From an uncultured Eubacteriales bacterium (GTDB taxonomy: Bacteria > Bacillota_I > Bacilli_A > RF39 > UBA660): DNA of 8,294 bases. Location: assembly GCA_905188025.1 (NCBI GenBank), contig CAJJKI010000027.1, positions 1 through 8,294 of the forward strand. The letters are read 5' to 3'. Below the pieces are notes generated by a model. The model worked only from the letters and a program-made list of their open reading frames with translations, was not told the origin of the DNA and made no database searches. The translations under genes and the position numbers were made by a program. Position 1 is the first letter of the stretch; each line of letters opens with the position of its first letter. Of this stretch, positions 1 to 6,614 are shown piece by piece.

Positions 1-154
1 TAATAAAATTAACTGGTAGTTAGAATGTTTACTGAGAGTAAAATTTTTAAAAAATAAAATTTTACGCAAAAAAGTGTCAAGTATGAAGATGCAATTGTTA
101 TTGACTAAAAAGATTTGAGAGGATATGGAAGATATATCTATGATTTAACCAAAT
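1..154. other. Spacer downstream of tag, with AT-rich inverted repeat
   Basis: No gene can be supported here. A perfect 10-base inverted repeat (GTAAAATTTT at 38-47, AAAATTTTAC at 56-65, 8-base loop) could form a hairpin. Its stem is almost all A-T and no separate T-run follows it, so I do not call it a terminator. Two short plus-strand frames (61-150 and 20-118) look weakly coding-like but each carries a stop. They could be the eroded end of a gene lying to the left of the window. Confidence 0.5.
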
Positions 155-186
155 GAAAAAACTGCTATATTTTTGATATAACAGTT
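155..186 (-). terminator. Rho-independent terminator of the tgt-tag operon
   Basis: Read on the minus strand, AACTGTTATAT (186 to 176) pairs with ATATAGCAGTT (170 to 160) around a CAAAA loop. This gives an 11-pair stem with one G-U pair. A TTTTTCATTT tract follows immediately. It lies about 26 bases past the tag stop codon, where the end of a tgt-tag transcript would be expected. Confidence 0.8.
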
Positions 187-211
187 AGTAATTATGTATA
201 ATTCTAGCGGA

Positions 212-754
212 CTAATACTTATCACAGGTTGGTTCGTGATCGTTTAGGACGCCGATGGCTTCAAGATATGAATAGATGATTACGGTTCCGACGAAGCGCA
301 TGCCTCTTTTATATAAATCAGCACTAATTTTATCAGATAAGTCGCTGTGAGTTTGAATGCTTCCGGTAGTATTTTTGATAATTTTATTATTTGTAAAGCG
401 CCAAATATAATTAGAAAATGAGCCATATTCTTTTTGGATACTAATAAATACTTGAGCATTTTTAATGGCAGCATTTATTTTTAATTTATTTCTAACGATA
501 TTTTTATTTTGAAGTAATTCGTTAACTTTTTGTGAATCATAGGCTGCTATTTTATGGTAATCAAAGTTATCAAATGACTCTCGAAATGATTCTCTTTTAT
601 TTAGGATACACTCCCATGAAAGACCTGCTTGAAATGACTCAAGGAGGAGCATTTCAAAGAGATATGTATCATCATATGAGGGAACGCCCCACTCTTCGTC
701 ATGATATTTTAGGTATAGCGGGTTACTGAGGTTAGCCCAACGGCATCTAGGCAT
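212..754 (-). CDS. tag: DNA-3-methyladenine glycosylase I (Tag)
   Basis: Base-excision repair enzyme that cleaves 3-methyladenine from alkylated DNA in the cytoplasm, leaving an abasic site. The 180-residue product is close to the usual Tag length (about 185) and has the family signature throughout: RCRW at the N-terminus, YHDEEWGVP (17-25), LFEMLLLESFQAGLSW (32-47) and RFVGTVIIYSYLEAIGVLNDH near the C-terminus. The four zinc ligands of the family are present as C4, H18, H173 and C177. E39 and W47 match the base-recognition residues known from E. coli Tag (E38 and W46). The ATG lies inside the end of tgt (8-base overlap) behind a weak TAGGT site, which suggests translational coupling. Tryptophans are encoded by TGG, and the stop is TAG. 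A terminator at 155-186 follows. I see nothing missing from the fold. Confidence 0.95.
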   Translation of the reverse strand: MPRCRWANLSNPLYLKYHDEEWGVPSYDDTYLFEMLLLESFQAGLSWECILNKRESFRESFDNFDYHKIAAYDSQKVNELLQNKNIVRNKLKINAAIKNAQVFISIQKEYGSFSNYIWRFTNNKIIKNTTGSIQTHSDLSDKISADLYKRGMRFVGTVIIYSYLEAIGVLNDHEPTCDKY

Positions 755-1868
755 TTTTACCTATGTTATAGTTATCCATGAATTCTTTTTTGTACTCAAG
801 GAAGCGATCTTCTTGGATGGATAATCTAATACCTTCCATAATTCTTATTAAAAATCTTAGGTTATGAATAGAAAGTAATCTTTGTCCAAGGGTTTCTTCT
901 GCTACTAAGAGGTGACGAATGTAGGCTTTGGTATAGTTTTTGCAGCATTCACAGTCACATGAAGTGTCTACTGGAGTAAAGTCTTCTTTGTATTTGGCAT
1001 TTTTTAGGTTTATTTTGCCATATTTTGTGAAGGCGTGGCCATGACGAGCTAATCTAGTTGGATGAACACAGTCAAACATATCTACTCCACGTTCAACACC
1101 TTCAAAAAGATCAAATGGGTCTCCTACTCCCATGAGGTAACGTGGTTTATCTTCAGGTAGATATTTGATAGCGTAATCAATCATACGATACATGGTGTCT
1201 TTGTCTTCTCCGACAGATGTACCTCCAATAGCATAGCCATCAAATCCTAGTTTAACAGTTTCCTCAGCACTATATTTGCGAAGACTTTCATATTCTCCTC
1301 CTTGAACGATACCGAACAATGATTGACGAGGATTATTAAATACTTCTTTTCCACGACGAGCCCAACGAAGTGTTCTTTCGGTAGAGGCTTTCGCGTATTC
1401 GTAAGTTGCAGGATATGGAATACACTCATCAAAACTCATGGCAATATCACTATCTAGTTTGTTTTGAATTTGAATAGATTTTTCAGGAGTTAGGAATAGT
1501 TTTTCTCCGTTAATGTGGCTTTTGAAGGTTACACCTTCTTCGGTTATGTCTTTTGGTTTTGCTAATGAGAAAACTTGGAAGCCACCACTATCAGTAAGAA
1601 TTGGCCCATCATAGTGCATAAATTTATGAAGGCCACCGGCTTTATCGACGATATCTTCTCCTGGACGAAGCCATAAGTGGTAAGTATTTGATAAGATGAT
1701 GCCAGCTTTTATTTCTTTTATTTCACGATAATCAAGTGTTTTAACAGTGGCACGAGTTCCGACGGGCATGAATATTGGAGTTTCATATTTTCCGTAGTTT
1801 GTTTCAATAGTGCCATATCTAGCTTTGGTAGATTTATCTTGGTGTAATAATTCATATTTTACTTTCAT
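747..1868 (-). CDS. tgt: tRNA-guanine transglycosylase (Tgt)
   Basis: Exchanges guanine 34 in the anticodon wobble position of GUN-anticodon tRNAs (Asp, Asn, His, Tyr) for preQ1, the base-insertion step of queuosine synthesis in bacteria. The 373-residue length is normal. Visible landmarks are LTDSGGFQVFSL (91-102, with D93), MSFDEC (144-149, with D147), GIVQGG (186-191) and the nucleophile motif MFDC with D266, followed by the PTR motif with R272. The zinc site is C304-x-C306-x2-C309 with H335, the family spacing. An odd detail is His269 before PTR, where other bacterial enzymes I recall have Leu. The start is supported by AAGGA five bases upstream of the ATG. No queA or other queuosine gene lies in the window, so preQ1 comes from genes elsewhere or from salvage. 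It is the first gene of a two-gene operon with tag. Confidence 0.97.
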   Translation of the reverse strand: MKVKYELLHQDKSTKARYGTIETNYGKYETPIFMPVGTRATVKTLDYREIKEIKAGIILSNTYHLWLRPGEDIVDKAGGLHKFMHYDGPILTDSGGFQVFSLAKPKDITEEGVTFKSHINGEKLFLTPEKSIQIQNKLDSDIAMSFDECIPYPATYEYAKASTERTLRWARRGKEVFNNPRQSLFGIVQGGEYESLRKYSAEETVKLGFDGYAIGGTSVGEDKDTMYRMIDYAIKYLPEDKPRYLMGVGDPFDLFEGVERGVDMFDCVHPTRLARHGHAFTKYGKINLKNAKYKEDFTPVDTSCDCECCKNYTKAYIRHLLVAEETLGQRLLSIHNLRFLIRIMEGIRLSIQEDRFLEYKKEFMDNYNIGKNA

Positions 1869-2299
1869 ATTGATCCTTCTTTCTTTTAGGTTGTCTATTT
1901 TGTTTATTTGTTGTTGTGTATGAATATTTAAAGTTGAAATTCTTCTTTCTGATTTATTGGTTTCTTTATTACTTTATTTATGCTTATACTTGTTTCTTTC
2001 TTTATTTAGCAACTTTAAATAAATATCAAAATTTCGTTTCTTTATAATTATATATGAATATTAAAAAAAAAGAAAGTCTTTTTGTTATTTTGACTGTATT
2101 ATTGACTTTGCAATTTTTAAGAGAAAGTAAAAAATGTATAAAATTGTGCTTGTTTTTAGAATTATATTTTTCTAGGAGTTAGCAAAAAGCAATAATTTTC
2201 AGGGCGATTATGAGGGCTAAATTATATTTGATGCTTTTGGGGGGTTGCAGTTTGACTTTCTTGCTTTTTTAATTTTAAATTGGCTTTTGTATTTTAATT
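1869..2299. other. Spacer and probable tgt leader
   Basis: A 431-base region with no supported gene. The part next to tgt should contain its promoter and leader. A minus-strand TATAAT (2052 to 2047) exists, but the -35 region opposite it is poor (TTTCTT or CTTTCT), so the promoter is uncertain. I see no preQ1 riboswitch, but I could not fold the region. A plus-strand frame at 2054-2182 would encode 42 residues with a hydrophobic segment. It has no ribosome binding site and starts right beside a TATAAT. The stretch 2170-2260 is richer in G and C than its surroundings, including a run of six G, and its role is unknown. Confidence 0.5.
1925..2021 (-). repeat. 12-base inverted repeat in the tgt leader
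   Basis: TATTTAAAGTTG at 1925-1936 is the exact reverse complement of CAACTTTAAATA at 2010-2021, with 73 bases between. In a transcript from the candidate promoter near 2050 the two arms could pair and close a large loop about 55 bases upstream of the tgt start. Function is unknown. In such AT-rich DNA a chance match is possible, though each arm carries GTTG/CAAC at one end. Confidence 0.5.
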
Positions 2300-2593
2300 T
2301 CAGTTTTGGCCACATCTGGCAACCTCATCAGCCTTGAAATACAATGTACACTTAATGGTGCCACTTTCAGTAATTTGATAAATTCCTCTTTTAGTTATTG
2401 TATTGCCAGACTCTATTTGTGTAGGGAGCATGGTTACGATATCACGGGTGCCATTATTGCTTTCAGTTAGTTTTTCAAGATTTTTACGATATTGACTAAG
2501 AATACCAAGGAGAGACACGAATAATAGCATGAAAAGAATTAATGTACCATAGAGGATAGTGGTTATGGCAAAACCTTTATTATTTAATTTCAT
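2300..2593 (-). CDS. Small type IV pilin-like membrane protein
   Basis: A 97-residue protein of unidentified family. It starts with a short basic leader (MKLNNKG) followed at once by a hydrophobic helix of about 24 residues (FAITTILYGTLILFMLLFVS and onward, 8-32), then a polar helix-like stretch (34-50) and a short C-terminal domain with two cysteines, C82 and C94, which could form a disulfide outside the cell. The KG-F junction resembles a type III (prepilin) cleavage site, but position +5 of the mature part is Thr rather than the usual Glu. AAAGGA lies 10 bases before the ATG, next to a small CTTAT/ATAAG hairpin (2610-2624). The stop is TGA, followed one codon later by TAA. It lies 101 bases after the deacetylase gene on the same strand and may share its transcript. 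No pilus assembly genes are in view, so a pilus role is only inferred from the N-terminus. Confidence 0.72.
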   Translation of the reverse strand: MKLNNKGFAITTILYGTLILFMLLFVSLLGILSQYRKNLEKLTESNNGTRDIVTMLPTQIESGNTITKRGIYQITESGTIKCTLYFKADEVARCGQN

Positions 2594-2694
2594 ATATTTA
2601 TTGTCCTTTCTTATTTTTGATAAGATTTTATTTTTTTATGTGAGATAATTTGATATACAGTTTTATATAGTAATTTTAATGTAGAATAATAATT

Positions 2695-3975
2695 TTAATA
2701 TAATATTACTTTTTTGTTTAGTGACTCGTTTACAAGACTGGAATTAGCTTTAGGAGTAACAACGGTATCGGCATTTCCGTCAGAGATATAACGGCGCTTT
2801 TTAAGAATATTATTGAAAACCATATCAATATCAAATTCTTTTCCATTGTTATCATAAGCACGGCAGCGTTTCATGAATTCTTTATCAAAATCTTTATTGT
2901 ATGGGCTTACTTCTGGCTCCCATCCTACTCTTAGAGCGGCGATGGTTTCGTAAGTTTTTCCATTATAGATACTTGTTAGGATATGAGAATAATTTTCGTG
3001 AGTCTTTTTATATGGAGTACCGAATGGTAAGGCTACTATTTTAGAATATTTGCCTGGGATGATGGTATCTAATTTGTCATAGACGTAGCCGACAACTTCT
3101 TCGGTAGTGGCAGTGTCTATCTTGGTGAAATTATTGTGTCCTTTAGTGTGATTACCTACTTCATAGCCATTTTCTACTAACCACGTTAATATTTTTTCGT
3201 TGTATTCAGGCTGATTAAATAAGGCTCCAGTTACGAAGAAGATAGCTGTTACTCCAAAATCCGGGTATTTTTGTTTGTATTCTTCAAGGATACCAACGGC
3301 ACTATTTTTATCAATGATAATATTTCCTTCACTATCTAGCCCAGTTACTTTTATATTGTTATCATTACCATCATCAAAGGTTAATACTATTGGGCTTTTT
3401 CCATATGGAACGGAAATGTTTCCATCAATATAGTCAGATAACTTTATCATGCGATAGCCTTCTTGATAATAGAAATCTAAATCGGCACGAAAGGCTTCAG
3501 CAGTTCTAGTATAGCCGTCTTTGTCAACATTTCCTCCAGTATGGGAAGTTTCACTATTTTTCATATTCTTTATACCATGATACATCATGATTGGTACTTT
3601 ACCTAGTTCATTAATTCCATCAGTAGCAAATTTTTCTTTATCTATTTTGCCAAGAGACACCGTTATAGTTAAGGGATCGTTATTTTTTATTTCAGTGGTT
3701 GGTTTGATGCTTTGGGTAATTATTTTATCCTTGGCAATGGTGTCACTATAATCGTATGTTAACTCAATGGTTAGTTGATATGACTCAAGAGTTTTTTTGG
3801 CAACATTTATATCCATATTGGTTAAATTAGGCATTAGAGTTATTTTGGGATTATTTTTTTCACTTTCATTTATAGATACTAATTTATAGATAAGGAATAC
3901 TCCAATAAAGAGAATTAAGACTACTAATAATATTTTTAGAATGTTTATTTTGAAATGCTTATTTCTTTTAGACAT
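2695..3975 (-). CDS. Membrane-anchored PASTA and polysaccharide deacetylase protein
   Basis: A 426-residue surface protein predicted to remove acetyl groups from a cell-wall or extracellular glycan. In order: a basic N-terminus and one membrane helix (about 11-31) with no obvious signal-peptidase site, so probably a tethered protein; one PASTA-like domain (about 45-108, beginning MPNLTNM), a module that in other proteins binds peptidoglycan fragments; and a NodB-type catalytic domain (about 127-395). The NodB motifs are VPIMMYHGI (127-135), TFDDG with D201 and D202 (motif 1, base and metal ligand), HTKGH with H276 and H280 (motif 2, metal ligands) and ALPFG (315-319) in place of the usual R-x-P-Y. 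The start is supported by AGGTGAT, which matches the 16S rRNA tail. A promoter at 4246-4274 would give a leader of about 265 bases. The true glycan substrate cannot be told from sequence. Confidence 0.9.
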   Translation of the reverse strand: MSKRNKHFKINILKILLVVLILFIGVFLIYKLVSINESEKNNPKITLMPNLTNMDINVAKKTLESYQLTIELTYDYSDTIAKDKIITQSIKPTTEIKNNDPLTITVSLGKIDKEKFATDGINELGKVPIMMYHGIKNMKNSETSHTGGNVDKDGYTRTAEAFRADLDFYYQEGYRMIKLSDYIDGNISVPYGKSPIVLTFDDGNDNNIKVTGLDSEGNIIIDKNSAVGILEEYKQKYPDFGVTAIFFVTGALFNQPEYNEKILTWLVENGYEVGNHTKGHNNFTKIDTATTEEVVGYVYDKLDTIIPGKYSKIVALPFGTPYKKTHENYSHILTSIYNGKTYETIAALRVGWEPEVSPYNKDFDKEFMKRCRAYDNNGKEFDIDMVFNNILKKRRYISDGNADTVVTPKANSSLVNESLNKKVILY

Positions 3976-4245
3976 TTTATCACCTACTTCACTATTTTTA
4001 TTTCTTTATTTTGTGTCTTATTTATTTTATTGTTATTTGATTTGAATTTGTATCTGTATTTTTTTGTGTTTTTTATTTGAATTATTTATATGACTTAATT
4101 TTATATGTCTTGTATATATTTTGTTATATGTTTTGTATATATCTTGATTTTATATATCTTGATTTTGTATGACTTAATATTAGTTAGTCATTTTATCAAG
4201 TTTGCTTATTAATTAATATTTTTGTCATTCTATTAATCTAAAATT
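3976..4245. other. Long AT-rich leader of the deacetylase gene
   Basis: Non-coding stretch between the deacetylase start and its candidate promoter, dominated by T-rich and TATAT-rich sequence on the plus strand and containing the repeat block at 4089-4178. I see no open frame with a ribosome binding site, no clear riboswitch and no terminator-like hairpin here. Confidence 0.5.
4089..4178. repeat. Degenerate AT-rich repeat block
   Basis: The block is bounded by two exact copies of TATGACTTAAT (4089-4099 and 4168-4178). Inside are two copies of TTGTATATAT (4110-4119 and 4133-4142) and a perfect 15-base tandem duplication of ATATATCTTGATTTT (4137-4151 and 4152-4166). It would be transcribed as part of the deacetylase leader. 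The pattern suggests replication slippage, and a regulatory role is unproven. Confidence 0.7.
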
Positions 4246-4274
4246 ATTATATCTTATATTAATTATTTTTTCAA
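4246..4274 (-). promoter_or_regulatory. Sigma-A-type promoter for the deacetylase gene
   Basis: On the minus strand, TTGAAA (4274 to 4269) and a perfect TATAAT (4251 to 4246) are separated by 17 bases. Transcription would begin near 4239 and run into the deacetylase gene and perhaps the pilin-like gene behind it. Position and spacing are good, but AT-rich DNA makes false -10 boxes common. Confidence 0.65.
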
Positions 4275-4454
4275 TAAAATAGAATTTTATGTAGAAAAAA
4301 AGTGAAAAATGTAAAATAAAATTTTATTTTGGTATTTGGAATGATTAATGGTTACTTGATTTATTTAATGATACAATAGTTTTATAATGATATGATGCTT
4401 TTATTATAGTTTGGTTTTACGACATGAAGAAATATTTTTATAAATTTTCAAATC

Positions 4455-4489
4455 AAGTGCAGCACTTCAGAAAAATTTTCCTAGGGAAA
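4455..4489. promoter_or_regulatory. Two palindromes just upstream of the rnjA promoter
   Basis: AAGTGC-A-GCACTT (4455-4467) and TTTCC-TAG-GGAAA (4477-4489) are perfect inverted repeats with centres of one and three bases, their midpoints 22 bases apart and ending six bases before the -35 box. Such short centres fit binding sites for dimeric proteins better than RNA hairpins. No regulator is identified. Confidence 0.45.
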
Positions 4490-4494
4490 TATTT

Positions 4495-4523
4495 TTGCAA
4501 AAAAATTAATAATATGATATAAT
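4495..4523 (+). promoter_or_regulatory. Sigma-A-type promoter for rnjA with extended -10
   Basis: TTGCAA (4495-4500), a 17-base spacer and TATAAT (4518-4523) preceded by TGA, giving the extended form TGnTATAAT. The start of transcription should be near 4530, leaving a leader of about 68 bases before rnjA. This is the best promoter in the window. Confidence 0.85.
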
Positions 4524-4597
4524 TAGTTAGTGTTTTGATTCTTAAATTTTTTATATTATATTTTTTATCGGGTTTTAATAAATGAAAAGGAGGAATT

Positions 4598-6283
4598 ATG
4601 AAAAATAAAAATACCCAAGTATTCGCTTTAGGGGGACTTGGTGAAGTAGGAAAAAACTGTTATTGTATAAAACACAATGATGAAATTATTATTGTAGATG
4701 CCGGAGTTATGTTTCCGGATGATGATTTACTCGGAATAGATTATGTTATTCCAGATTTTAGTTATTTAGTAGAAAACGAGAGCAAGATCAAATATTTACT
4801 AATTACACACGGACATGAGGATCATATTGGAGGAATACCTTTCTTGCTACAACAGGTGAAGATTCCAAAAATTTATGCTCCTAATCAAGCTAAAGAGCTT
4901 ATAGAGAAAAAATTAGAAGAAAGAAATATTAAGTATAAAAATTTAAAAGTTTATACAGAAGACACGATATTAAAGACAAAATATTTTAATATAGAATTTT
5001 TTAGAACAACACACTCTATACCGGACTCTCATGGTATTAGTATTACTACTCCGAATGGCACAATAGTTATGACTGGTGACTTTAAATTTGACTTTACACC
5101 AGTAGGACCTATGGCTAATTTACAAAAAATGGCAGCGATTGGTCAACGAGGAGTTAAACTTTTAATGAGTGACTCTACGAATGCTTTAGTACCTGGTATA
5201 TCTTTATCAGAATCTATTGTTGATGAGAATTTAGGAGAAATATTTAGAAATAATAAAGATAATAGAATTATTTTAGCAACATTTGCTTCAAATATTTATA
5301 GACTTAAACATATTATTGAGACTTGTCGTGAAAATAAGAGAAAGGTTGCTTTATTTGGTAGAAGTATGGATACTTCAATTGATATAGCTAGAAAATGTGG
5401 ATATATTAAAGATAAGAATATTATTATTTCAGCTGAAGAAGCTAATAGACTTCATCCTAGTAAGGTATGTTTGCTTTGTACTGGTAGTCAGGGAGAGCCT
5501 TTGGCAGCGTTATCAAGAATTGCAAGTGGTACTCATAAGCAGATTAAGTTAACTCCAAATGATGTAGTTATTTTCTCTTCTTCCCCTATTCCAGGAAATG
5601 CAGCTTCTGTTGCTAAGACTATTAATAAATTATATCTTAAAGGGGTTAAAGTTTACACTAATGGTAATTATGGAGATATTCATTCATCAGGACACGCTAA
5701 TCAGGAAGAACTTAAATTAATGATTAGACTATTTAAACCAGAATATTTTGCACCATATCACGGTGAATACCGTATGCTTAAGACACATGCTGATGTTGCT
5801 GTTGATTGTGACGTGCCAAGAAATAATACTTTTATATTAAGCAATGGAGATATTCTTAATATTAATAAAGAAGGAATAAAGAAACAAGGTCACTTGCAAG
5901 CTGCTGATATTTATGTAGATGGTGCTAGAATTGGTGACGTATCTAATATTGTTGTTAAAGATAGAATGTTAATGTCTAATAATGGTATTTTAGCAATAGT
6001 TATTAATATTGATACAAAGAAGAAGATCTTGCTTAATAATCCACTTGTTACTACGAGAGGATATATCTTGGTTAATGAATCTATTGAATTGATTAAAGAA
6101 ATTGAAATGCATGCGAAGAAAATTATTACCAATAAATTAAAAGAGAAAAATATTAACTTTGGAGAAATCAAGAGTGAACTTATCAATAATTTAATGCCAA
6201 TTTTATCAGACAAAACAGGAAGAGTACCAATTATCTTGCCTATTATTATGGACGTTAAAGACTATAATAAGGGAAATAATTAA
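4598..6283 (+). CDS. rnjA: Ribonuclease J (J1 type)
   Basis: Metallo-beta-lactamase-fold RNase with 5'-to-3' exonuclease and endonuclease activity, central to mRNA decay and rRNA maturation in Bacillota. The 561 residues are close to B. subtilis RNase J1 (555) and align along the whole length. The N-terminal FALGGLGEVGKN (9-20) begins the fold. The zinc site is HGHEDHIGG with H71, H73, D75 and H76, then H139 in RTTHSIPD and D161 in TGDFKFD. The beta-CASP part contains TGSQGEP (295-301), SSSPIPGN (327-334), SSGH with H366 and PYHGEYRM with H388. The C-terminal domain (about 450-561) ends with RVPIILPIIMDV, a J1-like tail. J1 rather than J2 is chosen on overall resemblance. A very strong AAAGGAGG lies four bases before the ATG, behind its own promoter. 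It appears to be transcribed alone. The protein has no tryptophan. Confidence 0.96.
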   Translation: MKNKNTQVFALGGLGEVGKNCYCIKHNDEIIIVDAGVMFPDDDLLGIDYVIPDFSYLVENESKIKYLLITHGHEDHIGGIPFLLQQVKIPKIYAPNQAKELIEKKLEERNIKYKNLKVYTEDTILKTKYFNIEFFRTTHSIPDSHGISITTPNGTIVMTGDFKFDFTPVGPMANLQKMAAIGQRGVKLLMSDSTNALVPGISLSESIVDENLGEIFRNNKDNRIILATFASNIYRLKHIIETCRENKRKVALFGRSMDTSIDIARKCGYIKDKNIIISAEEANRLHPSKVCLLCTGSQGEPLAALSRIASGTHKQIKLTPNDVVIFSSSPIPGNAASVAKTINKLYLKGVKVYTNGNYGDIHSSGHANQEELKLMIRLFKPEYFAPYHGEYRMLKTHADVAVDCDVPRNNTFILSNGDILNINKEGIKKQGHLQAADIYVDGARIGDVSNIVVKDRMLMSNNGILAIVINIDTKKKILLNNPLVTTRGYILVNESIELIKEIEMHAKKIITNKLKEKNINFGEIKSELINNLMPILSDKTGRVPIILPIIMDVKDYNKGNN

Positions 6284-6380
6284 TATATAACTAAGTAAAA
6301 TTAATGATTTTTATTAATGGTTAATATATAACTGTATAGAATTAATATACTAAATAGAATTAATATTTTTTAATAAATGG
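6280..6380. repeat. Degenerate direct repeats after rnjA
   Basis: The 13-mer TTAATATATAACT occurs at 6280-6292 (overlapping the rnjA stop) and again at 6321-6333. Each copy is followed by AATTAAT and then a T-run ending in an ATGG, so the first 41-base unit (6280-6320) is echoed by a longer, diverged unit (6321-6380). Within the second unit AGAATTAATAT is itself duplicated (6338 and 6357). They look like slippage products in neutral spacer DNA. Confidence 0.5.
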
Positions 6381-6504
6381 TTATATAAGTTGAAATATAT
6401 AATTTAATAATACTAGTTGTTAAATAATGATTTTAATGATTAAATAAAGATTATATAAATATTCTTTAGTGAGTAGAAATATTATATAAATGATTTTTAT
6501 AACG
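6381..6504. other. AT-rich convergent spacer
   Basis: Between the repeats after rnjA and the shared terminator. Almost pure A and T, with no reading frame, promoter or RNA gene that I can support. Confidence 0.5.
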
Positions 6505-6573
6505 AAAAGGCCTATAGAAATATAAACTTAAGTAAATAGTTTATGATAGTTTCTATAGGTTTTATTTTATTTT
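6505..6573. terminator. Bidirectional terminator between rnjA and the DUF421 gene
   Basis: CCTATAGAAA (6511-6520) pairs with TTTCTATAGG (6550-6559), and the stem continues inward as ATAAACT (6522-6528) with AGTTTAT (6538-6544) around a 9-base loop. On the plus strand TTTTATTTTATTTT follows. On the minus strand the stem is followed by CC and TTTT. The genes converge here, so one hairpin could serve both, although it is about 230 bases past the rnjA stop. Confidence 0.75.
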
Positions 6574-6614
6574 ATTTGAAATAGTTGATTTTTGTGAAAA
6601 TGAATATTTATATG

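Noticed and set aside
532..729. Plus-strand frame opposite tag (65 residues)
   Set aside because: It is antisense to a well-conserved Tag coding region, with no ribosome site and no recognisable motifs.
1247..1432. Minus-strand frame inside tgt in another phase
   Set aside because: Overlaps fully with the conserved Tgt core and has no independent start signal.
2192..2225. Possible terminator hairpin after the pilin-like gene (ATAATTT / AAATTAT, 20-base loop)
   Set aside because: Seven A/T pairs only, a large loop and a poor T-run, so too weak to call.
2231..2272. Tiny frame MLLGGCSLTFLLF resembling a lipoprotein signal (LGGC)
   Set aside because: Only 13 codons with no ribosome site, so the lipobox likeness is chance.
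4356..4388. Second plus-strand promoter (TTGATT then TATAAT)
   Set aside because: The spacer is 21 bases, outside the usual 16-18, and a much better promoter lies downstream at 4495-4523.
4424..4522. 32-residue plus-strand frame (MKKYFYKFSNQ and onward) upstream of rnjA
   Set aside because: No ribosome site. It runs straight through the palindromes and the -35/-10 boxes of the rnjA promoter and ends inside the -10 box.
5911..6213. 100-residue minus-strand frame opposite the end of rnjA, hydrophobic on translation
   Set aside because: It mirrors the C-terminal domain of a complete RNase J. Antisense reading of AT-rich codons commonly gives hydrophobic residues, and no ribosome site is seen.
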